A stretch of DNA of 64,000 bases from CAWBBA01 sp963741625 (GTDB taxonomy: Bacteria; Desulfobacterota; Desulfomonilia; Desulfomonilales; Desulfomonilaceae), in assembly GCA_963741625.1 (NCBI GenBank), contig CAVUIT010000014.1:1-64000 (forward strand), given 5' to 3'. The notes beneath the pieces were generated by a model. The model did not search any database, was not told the DNA's origin, and worked only from the letters and a program-made list of their open reading frames with translations. Numbering within the stretch: position 1 is the stretch's first letter; each line of letters begins with the position of its first letter. The position numbers and the translations under genes were made by a program. This document shows positions 44,345 to 54,193 of this stretch, in pieces.

Positions 44345-45709
44345 TGAGTTCATCCACTCAAGTCATCCCCTTTCGGACCAATGCCGCGAGGGCGTTACGC
44401 AATGCCACCCTGCGCGGAGCAATGCGCAACGCCACCGACACATTCACTATCAAGAGGGCGGACGCGTTGTCAGGACTGCCTCTTGAGGAATGGCGGGAAG
44501 AGGCATCCGCCATGCGTCTGCACGTTCTCGACAATCTGTCCGATTACGTAGATCGCTTCGAAAAGAATGCGACCAGGGCCGGGGCCAAGGTGCATAGGGC
44601 GAAGGATTCTCAGGAAGCGAGAGAGCGCATAGGTTCGATTCTGAAAGACCACCGCATTGCGAAGGTGGTGAAGTCGAAATCCATGGTCAGCGAAGAAATT
44701 CACCTCAATGACTATCTGGAAAGCCAGGGGATCACTGCGGTGGAAACCGATCTGGGCGAGTAACATCATACAGATTGCCGGGGAAGGGCCTTCTCACATC
44801 ATTGTCCCTGCAATTCACAAGGACCGCAGGCAGGTCGGGCAGCTCTTCGCCGAGAAGCTGGGAGGCGAGTACACAGATGATCCGGCGGTCCTGACGCGAA
44901 TCGCCAGAAAGGTCCTCAGAGAGGAGTTTCTCTCAGCGAAAGCAGGAATATCAGGTGCTAACTTCGCGGTGGCGGACTCAGGCAGCATTGTCCTCTTCAC
45001 AAACGAGGGGAACGGGAGGATGTGCACCACCTTGCCGCCTATTCACATCGTGGTGACTTCTATCGAGAAGATTGTCCCGTCGTTGGCGGATCTTCCCAAA
45101 TTCACCCGGCTGCTTCCTCGTTCTGCGACCGGGCAGACGATCACCACGTACATGTCGGTGATAACCGGGGCCAGGAAACCCGGCGAATCCACCGGCGCCG
45201 AAGAGATGCACATTGTCTTGCTGGACAACGGCAGATCCGGCATAGTCAACGGAGAATATCGCGAAATGCTTAAGTGCATTCGGTGCGGCGCCTGCCTGAA
45301 CGCCTGTCCTGTGTATCGCATGGTTGGGGGGCATGCTTACGGCTCGACATATCCGGGACCCATGGGAATAGTACTGACAACTCTGCTGGATGGAATGAAG
45401 CGGGCTCACCCGCTCTTGGACGCAACCACGCTTTGCGGTGCGTGCGGGGACGTTTGCCCCGTAAAGGTCCCACTTCCCGGGCTTCTGCGCAGATTGCGCG
45501 AACGCAGGGTAGAAGAAGGGTTTACTCCCAAGCTCGAGCAAACAGGAATGGCCGGCTTTGGCAAGGTCGTCCAATCGCCGTTCCTTTTTCATCTGGGGCA
45601 GACCGCTGCGCACCTTTTTTGGCCCATTGCAACAAGAATGGGACCGAAGGATGCTCTCGAGCGCTTGCCTCGTCCTGTTGGAACAACATTCAGCCGGAGG
45701 GTCTCATGA
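44344..45709 (+). CDS. lutB: lactate utilization Fe-S protein LutB, one frameshift
   Basis: GGAGG precedes ATG 44344 by 7 nt. The first part ends KVVKSKSMVSEEIHLNDYLE and ETDLGE; an extra A near 44762 creates a stop. Removing it continues YIIQIAGEGPSHIIVPAIHK. The C-terminal part has two 4Fe-4S motifs (CIRCGACLNACPVY; CGACGDVCPVKVPLPG). Corrected length about 454 aa, normal for LutB. As read, the product is truncated at about 140 aa, so the error should be checked before calling LutABC inactive. Confidence 0.9.
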
Positions 45710-46203
45710 CACGCGACGAAATCATCGATCTCTTCATTGGGAATGCCGCCAAAGCGGCAGCGGAACCGGTTCGCGTGAACAACAATGACGAACTGAACAG
45801 CGTCCTGGGACCGATCCTGGCCGAGAGTGAATCGATCTTTTGCCCTGTTGTGACCGACAAGGAGAAGGCAGTTCAATTGCCCGCGGACAAACGTGCTCAA
45901 GACTACGTTTCAGCTTCGGTCTGTGTGGAAGAGGTCTCCGCCGCGATAGCCGAGACCGGGAGTTTGGTCTGTTCCAGCCAAGGAGGGAAGGCGGTTCAGG
46001 CCGGTCTGTTGCCTGCGCATCACGTGGCAATTGTGTCTTCGGAAAACATATACGAGACGGTGGACGATTTCTTCGCCACGTTGGGTGATTCCCCTCCAAC
46101 TAATATCACTTTGGAAACCGGCCCCAGCAGAACGGCGGATATCGAGCTGACCCTCACCATAGGCGTGCACGGTCCGGGACGACTCACAGTGATCGTTTTC
46201 TGA
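45706..46203 (+). CDS. lutC: lactate utilization protein LutC
   Basis: ATG 45706 overlaps the lutB stop (ATGA). The 165-aa LUD-domain protein has SVCVEEVSAAIAETGSLVCS, LPAHHVAIVSSENIYETVDD and ITLETGPSRTADIELTLTIG. It completes the LutABC lactate dehydrogenase complex. Confidence 0.9.
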   Translation: MTRDEIIDLFIGNAAKAAAEPVRVNNNDELNSVLGPILAESESIFCPVVTDKEKAVQLPADKRAQDYVSASVCVEEVSAAIAETGSLVCSSQGGKAVQAGLLPAHHVAIVSSENIYETVDDFFATLGDSPPTNITLETGPSRTADIELTLTIGVHGPGRLTVIVF

Positions 46204-46455
46204 AGAAAGGGATACCGGAAATGAAAGAAAGTCCATAAGCGTCTCGATGTTCAGAATTCTTCGGTCAGACAGTCGCGACGAATTGCTGCTGATGCTGTAA
46301 GAGATGGGGTTGATACTTAATACGCCGTGACGCGGACTTGTTAGTTTCGTTGGTTTTGCAACCGACTCTGGAAGGATCTCCCTTGCTGCTAACAACACGG
46401 GGGAAGCGCAATTATTAGCTTTGCTCCTCGTTAATTCAATGAAAGGGGCACGGGC

Positions 46456-46698
46456 ATGTCACTCGAACAGTCGGTTGATAGTTTAATTGAAGCAGGTTGG
46501 CATGTAATTGACAGCGATTTCGACATTGCGGCATTTACGCACTGGAGGAAGCAAGCGCTGGATTGTGTCGGCGCGCTCATGGACCGGCCCATCCTTACAC
46601 CCACTATTTTAGCGGAATGTTATACTTGGCAGCCCCATTTGTTTTGGAATACGGAAGGCCCCGTCAAAAAGGGTAATTGCTCACACGAGAATCTTTAA
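46456..46698 (+). CDS. small hypothetical protein, probable frameshift
   Basis: The ATG at 46456 is preceded by AAAGGGG. The product begins MSLEQSVDSLIEAGWHVIDS with HWRKQALDCVGALM. Adding one G at 46581 changes the ending to GPAHPYTHYFSGMLYLAAPF with a stop at 46676. That pattern (W-R-x-x-A, then G-x-x-H-x-Y-T-x-x-F) resembles small proteins of defence and mobile regions as I recall. The corrected end seems truncated. Function unknown. Confidence 0.5.
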   Translation: MSLEQSVDSLIEAGWHVIDSDFDIAAFTHWRKQALDCVGALMDRPILTPTILAECYTWQPHLFWNTEGPVKKGNCSHENL

Positions 46699-46988
46699 TC
46701 CTCGTTTTTGATTTTCTCGAATACGGACCGGCAATGACACAATTCAGGATATTGCTCAACTAGGTCCTTGATTAAATCAGTCAATCTTTGGGGATCATTC
46801 CAGAAAATCTTGACCAGAACGTCTTTCTCTTTAATTAATGAAACGGCGAGCTCGTAGGCCGGTTCTGGATTCCCGCTGCCCGGATCATAGATCTCGCTAC
46901 AACCTTCACACCTATTAAGATAGCCAGCTCTAATGGCTATCTCTTCCGCCACGTCCCTTTCTTCTTGGGTCCTGTCGTAGTAACTCAT
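46695..46988 (-). CDS. small hypothetical protein (97 aa)
   Basis: ATG 46988 has GGAGAAAGGGG about 12 nt upstream. The protein reads MSYYDRTQEERDVAEEIAIR, a CEGC motif and a helical C-terminus (DLIKDLVEQYPELCHC). The paired cysteines could bind metal. Its end abuts the convergent gene at 46456. Not recognised. Confidence 0.6.
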   Translation of the reverse strand: MSYYDRTQEERDVAEEIAIRAGYLNRCEGCSEIYDPGSGNPEPAYELAVSLIKEKDVLVKIFWNDPQRLTDLIKDLVEQYPELCHCRSVFEKIKNED

Positions 46989-47314
46989 AATGATTAGGCC
47001 CCTTTCTCCTTGCTCTTCCCTTGCTCCCCTTCCGTTTTCTCTTTTTCGTGCTGCTCCGGTCCAAACGCTTGTCCTTGGATCTTAGCGCTCCCGCCCAGCC
47101 ATTCGATGGTTCTCCAGACATCAAAGGACCGTGAACTACTCAAGCGCCACCAAGAGATGAGGACTCACCATGCGGTAGCCGCCAACAGACTACTGTATTT
47201 CAATTGAAGGTATTGACTGTGCCAGAGAGGGTTCTGGCTTCCACGCATTACGCCCAGTCCCAGAATTGTCGTTCAAAGATGGCACGGAGCCATTGTCCGT
47301 TTCAACGCAACCCC
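46989..47314. other. intergenic stretch
   Basis: A - strand frame ending at 46995 contains a plausible protein-like run (WRTIEWLGGSAKIQGQAFGP) but no clear start or ribosome site was found. It could be a small gene co-transcribed with the one at 46695. Confidence 0.35.
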
Positions 47315-47566
47315 CTATTTTCTCCGAGCGCAGGGGTTCCCCATCCATATCTGATACTCGTACGGAGGCGATTCGATGTGAGTCACGCAGTCCCCTTTTT
47401 GCCACCACTTCTTGCACCCCTCAAAATCGCATCTTTCATATCGAACAGGTTTTTCTTCCCCTACTGGCGACCTGACATCGCCTGTCGAAGGTCTATCTTC
47501 GCTTTTACACCACTCCCACATGGCTTCTTCTCTGGTTGCCTTACATATACGACTCTCACTGGTCAT
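47315..47566 (-). CDS. small Cys/Trp-rich hypothetical protein (83 aa)
   Basis: AAGGAG lies 7 nt before ATG 47566, a better start than an upstream codon at 47584. The protein reads MTSESRICKATREEAMWEWC, then CDFEGCKKWWQKGDC, with C-x4-C-x8-C spacing that suggests metal binding. Not recognised. Confidence 0.65.
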   Translation of the reverse strand: MTSESRICKATREEAMWEWCKSEDRPSTGDVRSPVGEEKPVRYERCDFEGCKKWWQKGDCVTHIESPPYEYQIWMGNPCARRK

Positions 47567-48120
47567 CGTATTCTCCTTCTGCACAAGGCCGCCGGGTTTG
47601 TCATCGGTCCCAAGTCCGGAAATTGCTGAGTTGAGTTGCCCATTCGCCTCCCCTCGTTTTGCGTCAATACATAATCATTCTTAGAATCCAGTCACTGGCT
47701 AACAGCTCAGTGATAGCTTTAGCCTGCTTATTTTGATGCATTTGGACAGAGAAGGATTCAGAGGTGGAGAAGGAGTCCAGGTCGCAACTGCGATGGGCTG
47801 CCCGTGATGAGCCAGAACAGGAAAAACACCCGGATGCAGCAATCCAGCGCTCGATGATTGCCACAATCGGCTGTGCCGTCAAATTGAAAAGAATGACCGC
47901 ATAGAAAGGCCAAAGACGAACGCAGACCATCCGAACACCCCCTGACAACGGGAAAAGGAGAAAGGTTGATATTATTCCGATCTGACCATCGTTTTGGCCT
48001 CTCGAATCCAAAAGTCCGTAGCCGCATCACAACTACAGAGATCTTCATCTCTATATTGAGCACAGCTAGGAGAGCTGGGATGGTCACCGAGGAACCAGAG
48101 AATTAAAAGGAGGGAACCCA
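47567..48120. other. intergenic stretch
   Basis: Only weak - strand frames are seen (47664-48011, including a hydrophobic run RLWPFYAVILFNL). No ribosome site or family supports them. Confidence 0.3.
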
Positions 48121-48315
48121 ATGAATCCCGAACAAATGTCTGACTGGGCATGGTCCCATGCGTGCGAGAAATGCCAGACCGAAGGTGATTGCGAGATCGA
48201 AGAGTGCCTTAACGCGCAGGATGTTTCAGATTTTCTGAAGCGAGTGGTTCGATTCGAGGGAAGAGATAACACCGGAAATGCGGTGAGAGGTTGGTTCGTG
48301 CCTGATCAAGTATAG
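48121..48315 (+). CDS. small Cys-containing hypothetical protein (64 aa)
   Basis: A strong AGGAGG site precedes ATG 48121. The acidic protein has four cysteines in its first half (ACEKCQTEGDCEIEEC), a zinc- or Fe-S-like arrangement, then DVSDFLKRVVRFEG. Not recognised. It precedes the kinase at 48641 by 325 bp but has no visible link to it. Confidence 0.7.
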   Translation: MNPEQMSDWAWSHACEKCQTEGDCEIEECLNAQDVSDFLKRVVRFEGRDNTGNAVRGWFVPDQV

Positions 48316-48640
48316 GTGCCCTTCGATGTGAGCTAGACTTTCCTAATCTTGCGACCTGTAACGAGAGTGACGGCTCTTGTGCATCCGATTCAGCACCGCT
48401 GAGGCATCTCTTGCAAGAATATGTCGTCCGGATACATTGCCGAGAATCAATATGTTGATATTTCAATTGTGCTCCAAAAGTCGGCATCGTTGTTGTCAAT
48501 CAGGAACGGATTGCCGTCGATCACGAGGACCATTCCTGGATTTCAGTTTGGATGCAGCGTAATATGGACGCTCTTATAACGAGTTTTCAGAGGATCTCGA
48601 GGGTAGCCTAATCCGACCTAATGAATTAGGCTGAACTATC
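48316..48640. other. intergenic stretch upstream of the PAS kinase
   Basis: No gene, terminator or repeat was seen in about 325 bp; a kinase promoter is presumably here. Confidence 0.3.
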
Positions 48641-50218
48641 ATGAAACACAAAAGCCAAACCAAGACCTCGCACGTAGGCGACCTAGCCCAATTGCGTCGG
48701 CAAATTGATGAGTTGACGGAAAGCAACGCCCGACTCAAGCTTGAGAATGAGAATCTCCAAGAGTCTCAAGTTAAATACGAAGCGGTCGTGCAAGCCTTCG
48801 AGGGGTTCATTTATATCTGTTCCTCACGCTACGAAGTTGAATTCATGAACGAGAGGCTCATTGAACGGACAGGTGGCAATGCAGTCGGCGAAAAATGTCA
48901 TCGAGTCCTCCATGACCTGGATCACGTATGTCCGTGGTGTGTGAACGAGCGTGTGTTCCGAGGAGAAACGGTCCGCTGGGAGGTGCTCAGCCCCAAAGAC
49001 AACCACTGGTATTACATTGTGAACACGCCACTCCGCCGTAAAGATGGTACCATCTCGAAGATGGCAGTGATCCAAGATATTACCGAGCGCAAGCTTTCCG
49101 AGGAAAGAACCCGGCAGCAAAACGAGTTCATTACCCATGTCTTGGAATCCTTGACGCACCCGTTCTATGTCATCGACGCGAATAATTATAAGGTTCTCAT
49201 GGCTAATTCAGCCGCCCAGAGGGATGCCTCTTCCGACAAAACAACATGTTACGCACATACCCACGGCAGGAATGAGCCTTGCAACACTTCTCAGCATTCG
49301 TGCCCCATCGAAGAGGTGAAGAGAACTAGAAAGCCGGTGACCGTAGAGCATATTCATTACAACAGAGACGGTAAGGCCCGAAACGTGGAGGTCCACGCGT
49401 ACCCGATTTTCGATGCCATCGGAAATGTTGCACAAATTCTGGAATATGGCCTCGATGTCACTGACCGTAAGCGCGTCGAAGCTGACCGAGAGAGATTGAT
49501 CCGCCAATTGGAGAATTCCAATGAAGATTTGAAGATGTTCGGATGTGCTGTTTCTCACGACCTGAGAAGCCCTCTCATTACTCTTCACGGTTTTCTTCCG
49601 GTGGTTGAAAGAGACGCTGTGTCGGGCAATATTGACCGCCTGAAAACAAGCCTACGGGTCATGGACGCGACAGCGGTTAAAATGGAACATCTACTCGACG
49701 AGCTGAAAGACCTTTCGCTCATTGGGCGGGTGGAAACCCCGTGCCAGGATTTATCATTGGGCGAGCTTGCTCGGGAAGCTGTTGAATTGCTCTCTGGCCG
49801 GATCGCCGACAGAGGTGTGCAAATCGAAATAGGCTCGGATCTTCCTAGCCTGTACGGAGATCGCGCCCGTCTGCTGCAAGTCCTTCAGAACCTAATCGAA
49901 AACGCCATCAAATTCAGGGACCTAGAAAGGCGACTCAGAATCGAAATCGGTGTTCGGCGGGATGGTGGGGAGATAGTCTTGTATGTCAAGGACAACGGCA
50001 TCGGAATTGATCCACGGCATCAAGAGACGATTTTCGGCTTGTTCGAGAGGCTGGACAACAACGTAGAAGGGACGGGGTTTGGTCTAGCCCTAGTAAAACG
50101 CATTGTGGCAGCTCATGATGGGCACCTGTGGGCAGAGTCTGAGGGCCACGGGCATGGGTCAACATTTTGTTTCACTTGGCCCAAAAAGTGCGTGCAGCCC
50201 AAAATTGATGTGCTTTGA
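48641..50218 (+). CDS. cytosolic PAS-PAS sensor histidine kinase with Cys motifs
   Basis: The 525-aa protein has an N-terminal coiled coil (LTESNARLKLENENLQESQV), PAS 1 with HRVLHDLDHVCPWCVNERVF, PAS 2 with CYAHTHGRNEPCNTSQHSCP, then H-box (GCAVSHDLRSPLITLHG), N-box (LQNLIENAIKFRD), G1 (VKDNGIGIDPRH) and G2 (GTGFGLALVKRIVA). No membrane helix is predicted. Both PAS domains contain cysteine clusters that could hold an iron-sulfur or other redox site. No response regulator is adjacent. Confidence 0.9.
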   Translation: MKHKSQTKTSHVGDLAQLRRQIDELTESNARLKLENENLQESQVKYEAVVQAFEGFIYICSSRYEVEFMNERLIERTGGNAVGEKCHRVLHDLDHVCPWCVNERVFRGETVRWEVLSPKDNHWYYIVNTPLRRKDGTISKMAVIQDITERKLSEERTRQQNEFITHVLESLTHPFYVIDANNYKVLMANSAAQRDASSDKTTCYAHTHGRNEPCNTSQHSCPIEEVKRTRKPVTVEHIHYNRDGKARNVEVHAYPIFDAIGNVAQILEYGLDVTDRKRVEADRERLIRQLENSNEDLKMFGCAVSHDLRSPLITLHGFLPVVERDAVSGNIDRLKTSLRVMDATAVKMEHLLDELKDLSLIGRVETPCQDLSLGELAREAVELLSGRIADRGVQIEIGSDLPSLYGDRARLLQVLQNLIENAIKFRDLERRLRIEIGVRRDGGEIVLYVKDNGIGIDPRHQETIFGLFERLDNNVEGTGFGLALVKRIVAAHDGHLWAESEGHGHGSTFCFTWPKKCVQPKIDVL

Positions 50219-50572
50219 ATGGAGAGACCATTCTATGAGAAAGGATTCCGGCGGGAGGAAGGAGCCAAAGATGCCCACATGCGAGGAGGTGGCTTGTCCA
50301 TGGGTTCGACCGTTTTCTGGTCTCCCGTTAAGGCGCTGTGTTCGGGTGACGGGCACGGATGTGAGACATGGTTGACGGAGCGGTCTGGGGCAACGTATGC
50401 TCACAAACGAGTGGAAAACCTTATTTTAAAGCGCAATAGTGGAATTCGAGCCTCCGCGAATGCTCCGGGGAGACAATGCGGCGGCCTCTCGGCGTCGGAG
50501 GACTTGTACAGGACCGGTCACATTCCAAGAGACCAAGTGATGGGAAACACGCCGTATAGTTCAGGATAGATC
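50219..50572. other. intergenic stretch
   Basis: An open frame fills 50219-50569 but has no ribosome site. A 34-codon frame inside it (50271-50375, MPTCEEVACPWVRPFSGLPL) does have AAGGAG 7 nt upstream and could encode a peptide. Neither is recognised. Base composition shifts sharply at its right edge. Confidence 0.35.
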
Positions 50573-51352
50573 ATGTTTGCCTGTACTTACCTTGTTGAAG
50601 TTTTAACTCCGAAACGCATCGATTCGGATGATATTATGGATAAAATTAACCTGTTTGCTGAAAGGTACTATAGAATTCTTGACTTGAGCTTAGGAATTTC
50701 CGTTCCTGACAACCCAATGGGCCAGCCAAGGTTCAGTCTTATGGAAATGATTAAACGGGCTGATTTACCTGTCAAGCCTGAAGAAATCGTTATGAATTTG
50801 AATACCTTTCACGACAAAGAGGAACTCGATGGCTTATTAAAGGAAGCAGCAGAAATGGGTTTGAAATATTTGCTTGTTATCAGAGGCGACGGTGGTCCCA
50901 ACCTATCTAAACTTGATCCCAAGAGTATTGGTGGAGCTAAAAACATAGCCACTTCTGTTGACCTTCTTCGTTACATTAACACGGAATATAAACGAATATT
51001 TATTACTGGCTGTGCATGTAACCATTACAATCCGTTGCCATTCGAATTAAATCGATTGAGGGAAAAAATAGAGGCTGGGGCAAAGTTTGTGATTACGCAA
51101 CCGGTCATTGGAAAAGATCCGAGCGTCCGCCCTATCTTTGGTTTTGGCATACCGGTTGTGATTGAAGCCTGGATGTCAAAGAATTTAGAACTTCTTTTTA
51201 AGAGTGTTCGTAAAGAGGTGGATGAAAGAGCCAAAGATTATGAACCGATAAATAATTTGCGCTCTCTCCATGAGGTTTATCCGGACAGTTGCGTTTACCT
51301 ATCCATGCTCGGGTTTAAAAAACAGTGGAGTGAGATCTTGCCAAAACTTTGA
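50573..51352 (+). CDS. methylenetetrahydrofolate reductase (MetF)-like protein, AT-rich
   Basis: The 259-aa protein has the MetF barrel pattern: VEVLTPKR near the N-terminus (aligning with the catalytic-Glu segment of MetF), YLLVIRGDGGP (matching L-R-G-D-P), TGCACNHYNPLPFELNRLRE and EAGAKFVITQPVI. MetF reduces methylene- to methyl-tetrahydrofolate; in this organism the reverse reaction would feed methyl groups to C1 oxidation. The gene is clearly AT-richer than its neighbours, with runs such as ATTAAATCGATTGAGG, suggesting recent transfer. No MetV-type partner is adjacent. Confidence 0.78.
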   Translation: MFACTYLVEVLTPKRIDSDDIMDKINLFAERYYRILDLSLGISVPDNPMGQPRFSLMEMIKRADLPVKPEEIVMNLNTFHDKEELDGLLKEAAEMGLKYLLVIRGDGGPNLSKLDPKSIGGAKNIATSVDLLRYINTEYKRIFITGCACNHYNPLPFELNRLREKIEAGAKFVITQPVIGKDPSVRPIFGFGIPVVIEAWMSKNLELLFKSVRKEVDERAKDYEPINNLRSLHEVYPDSCVYLSMLGFKKQWSEILPKL

Positions 51353-51983
51353 TTGGTATCCACTGCGGCAATGAGTGAGGGACTGGCAAAGTTAAGTTCT
51401 GGCTTGGTCGGCTGATCATTAATTCAATTTCGGCAGAGAATGAGAGGAACTTTTGAGAATCCGCTTTCCTGCTTGAGTCTCAGCATTATGAGCAAGAGCC
51501 GCCCCACATGAAAAACTCAGTTGCTCCATTCCCCGTCCCAATCTTCTCCCCCTCGGATACCATTCGGCGCAACCGCTTCCGCATGTTTTTCCAGGCAGGG
51601 CAGCAAATATCCCGCATTTCGCCTTAGCGGTCGCCACGGTGGCGGATCATTAAAATAAGATGGTTACAGCACCAAGTCCCATCGTTAGCGTTTGCTAGAG
51701 GCGGATTTGATTATTCTCAGAGAGCTGCCCCCCTTGGGGATGTGTTTGTTTTTGATCTTAGTCCAATGATCAAGCTGACTAAGGCTCAGGATCAGTAATA
51801 TCTTTGCGGAATGGCTCAGTATATTGAACGCATCCGAATCAATGACTTTGCTGGGCAGGATTCTAAAGCCGCCGGGTATCTGTCGCTGGATTCTGCGCCT
51901 CATTTCGTCGTCTTGCTGCTGGCCCATCGGCTCCATTTGCTTCTGTCTGCCCGACTGTTCAGTTCTGTTGGTGGCCAGGCGGC
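51353..51983. other. intergenic stretch left of the SPFH pair
   Basis: It contains the left copy of a long direct repeat (51603-51718). No supportable gene is present. Confidence 0.4.
51603..51718 (+). repeat. direct repeat, left copy
   Basis: About 90 percent identical by eye to 54630-54742. Shared blocks include CGGTCGCCACGGTGGCGGAT and GGATTTGATTATTCTC. The two copies bracket the SPFH gene pair in the same orientation, about 3 kb apart. Confidence 0.75.
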
Positions 51984-53096
51984 CTACTTCTGTTTTTGTT
52001 GCTGCGGCGCCCGCTGTTGCTGCTGTTGTTGTTGCTGAGGAGCTTGCTGCTGTTGCTGTTGAAGCCGCCGTTGCTCACCGGAGAGTGCTTTAATGCCTAA
52101 CGTCTCGATCAGCCGGTTGATATCGGTTGTCTTGAGATTCATCCCGCCCTCTGACACCGGAAGCAGCATAATACGCTTTCCCTGAATCGCCTCAGCGATT
52201 CTCAGTTTTACAATCACCTCGCCGCCCGATCCGGCAAGGGCGTTGTTCATTTCCTGGATCCCCTTCGCGTCCGCAATGCCTTCGGTTTTGATGGCCTGGG
52301 CCAGGAGCTGTTGCTGTTCTTGGTAAACATCGGCGTCGATTTTGTTCTTTAGGTACTGGCCGTCGGCGTCGGCCACCATTTTGTTGACTTCACCTCTGGC
52401 TTCTTCCAGTTTACGCTTATATTGTTCCAGAGCTGCGTGCTGGGCAGACTTGTTTTTCTCGACCTGCTGATCGGCCACTTTTTTGTCTTCGATGGCCTTA
52501 GTATATTCGGGGTTGAAACGATAGTCATTGGTCAGCACTTTTTCCACGACGACGCCCATTGGCCCCAGGATTCTTTGAAGCTCCTCCTTGGCCCTATTGG
52601 CCTGGGTCTCTCGGGCTTCGGCCACGTAGAAAGCCTCGGTCTTGAGCTCGCCGAAAATGTCTCGCGGTTTGCTCCTGGCGACGGTTCGAACAACTTTATC
52701 CCGCAAAATTACGTCGTTGCGGGCAACGTACTGGAGAATATAGGGCGCTTTACTCGCATCGATGCGGTAGGCGATGATCACATCGAGACTGATGTCGTTG
52801 CCGTCGACCGTTTTGAACACGAGGTCGTCTTGAGTTTTCCGGTCGCCCGTTAATGGCGAAAACGTCATCTCCAAGTTCTGCAGCTTGGTGTCGAAGACAT
52901 ACCAGTCGTTGATGAACGGCAGGAAAAAGTAGGTGGCACCCGGAGCGTAGACCCGGTCTTCAACACCCTTTTGGCCGAAAAGAGCCAGTTTGCAGATTCG
53001 GACGCCTACCTCCGTTGGCCCCGTAGTATGGGGAACACAGCTGGCCAAGGAGAGCATGACCGCCACTACAAATGACAAGACAAAAAAACGCTTCAT
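51984..53096 (-). CDS. SPFH/Band 7 lipoprotein with glutamine-rich tail
   Basis: The 370-aa protein starts with a lipoprotein signal (MKRFFVLSFVVAVMLSLASC, lipobox Cys at 20). A Band 7 domain (about 28-230) includes YAPGATYFFLPFINDWYVFD, then a long charged coiled coil (KSAQHAALEQYKRKLEEARG). The C-terminus has two runs of six and eight Gln residues separated by AP. SPFH proteins form membrane microdomain scaffolds. Its start overlaps the end of the partner gene by 4 bp. The poly-Q tail is unusual in bacteria. Confidence 0.85.
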   Translation of the reverse strand: MKRFFVLSFVVAVMLSLASCVPHTTGPTEVGVRICKLALFGQKGVEDRVYAPGATYFFLPFINDWYVFDTKLQNLEMTFSPLTGDRKTQDDLVFKTVDGNDISLDVIIAYRIDASKAPYILQYVARNDVILRDKVVRTVARSKPRDIFGELKTEAFYVAEARETQANRAKEELQRILGPMGVVVEKVLTNDYRFNPEYTKAIEDKKVADQQVEKNKSAQHAALEQYKRKLEEARGEVNKMVADADGQYLKNKIDADVYQEQQQLLAQAIKTEGIADAKGIQEMNNALAGSGGEVIVKLRIAEAIQGKRIMLLPVSEGGMNLKTTDINRLIETLGIKALSGEQRRLQQQQQQAPQQQQQQQQRAPQQQKQK

Positions 53097-54193
53097 TGGC
53101 CACCTCCCTTGCGAACGTCAAATAATTGCAGGGCATTATTCAGATTTAACGGGTTGATCCCATTCGGGCCATCGCTGGGCAGGATGATGACGTCCAGCCC
53201 CTTGTAAGCATCGGCCATTTTCAGCCCCACCATGCGCTCCGACCCGATCCCCTTCAGGGCTTCATTTTTCAGGCGCACCCGTTCCGCTTCCGCCAGCTTC
53301 ACCAGCAGGTCCGCGTCCGCTTTTTTACTGCGAACGTAAAGATCCTTCTCAGCGATCTTGCGGGTGACATAGGCTTTGCCCTTTTCAATCTCAACGGCAG
53401 CGATGACCATCCCCTCCTGAACGATTTTCTTCAATTCGGCCTCTTCCTTGGCCGCCCGGGCCGCAGCCCGGTTGGTAAACACCATCTGATCCTGAAGCTT
53501 CTTCTCCTCTATATTCTTTTGGATCTCTTGGCTGTATTTGAAATAGCGTACCAGCACTTCATCCACTTCGATTCCTTTCAAATTCAACTCGTTGTTGAGT
53601 CTCTTCTTAGCCTCATCCGTTTTTCGGACCCTCATCGGGCTGTTATAAAATTCTTCGGTGGTCAACTTTCCCAGGGTCTCTTTCAAGGCTGGCTCGGCCT
53701 TAGGGATGATACCGTTGTCTTCAAAGAGGTTTCCGGGACCGATGGTGGTAAAAACCAGGTAGGGGTCCTTGATGTGGTAAATCATGGAGACGTCCACGTC
53801 CACGAAAAAGCCGTCCGAGGTCTGAATGTGGGCCGCCCGGTCTTTCCTCGCCGCCCTTGCGGCAGTTTCGGGAAAGTTGGTCAGCTCCAGCACCTGGATA
53901 CCTTTGGGAAGCCGGAACATTTGCTGCAACCCAAAGGGCAGTACAAAAGTCAGACCCGCATGATAAACTTCTTTTTGAACGCCGGGATTGATGCCGACTC
54001 GGACCACCTTGATCCCGTACTCATCGGGCCGCACGTAAACGAAGAAGAAGTTATAGCAAATAATTACAAGCACTACTCCGGCGATCAGGAATTTCAATCC
54101 GCCCGTCAGTCCAGGACTAATCGGGGGAAACTTGAAAGGCCCTTTCAATTTGTTTGCGGAGAACAAATTCTCATCCAGTGGGTTATTAGCCAT
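53093..54193 (-). CDS. SPFH/Band 7 (prohibitin/HflC-like) membrane protein
   Basis: The 366-aa protein has one N-terminal membrane helix (FLIAGVVLVIICYNFFFVYV, about 34-53), a Band 7 domain with YHAGLTFVLPFGLQQMFRLP, and a coiled coil (RAAARAAKEEAELKKIVQEG). It precedes and overlaps the lipoprotein gene, so the two likely assemble together, as HflK/HflC and prohibitin pairs do. No protease gene is adjacent. Confidence 0.85.
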   Translation of the reverse strand: MANNPLDENLFSANKLKGPFKFPPISPGLTGGLKFLIAGVVLVIICYNFFFVYVRPDEYGIKVVRVGINPGVQKEVYHAGLTFVLPFGLQQMFRLPKGIQVLELTNFPETAARAARKDRAAHIQTSDGFFVDVDVSMIYHIKDPYLVFTTIGPGNLFEDNGIIPKAEPALKETLGKLTTEEFYNSPMRVRKTDEAKKRLNNELNLKGIEVDEVLVRYFKYSQEIQKNIEEKKLQDQMVFTNRAAARAAKEEAELKKIVQEGMVIAAVEIEKGKAYVTRKIAEKDLYVRSKKADADLLVKLAEAERVRLKNEALKGIGSERMVGLKMADAYKGLDVIILPSDGPNGINPLNLNNALQLFDVRKGGGQ

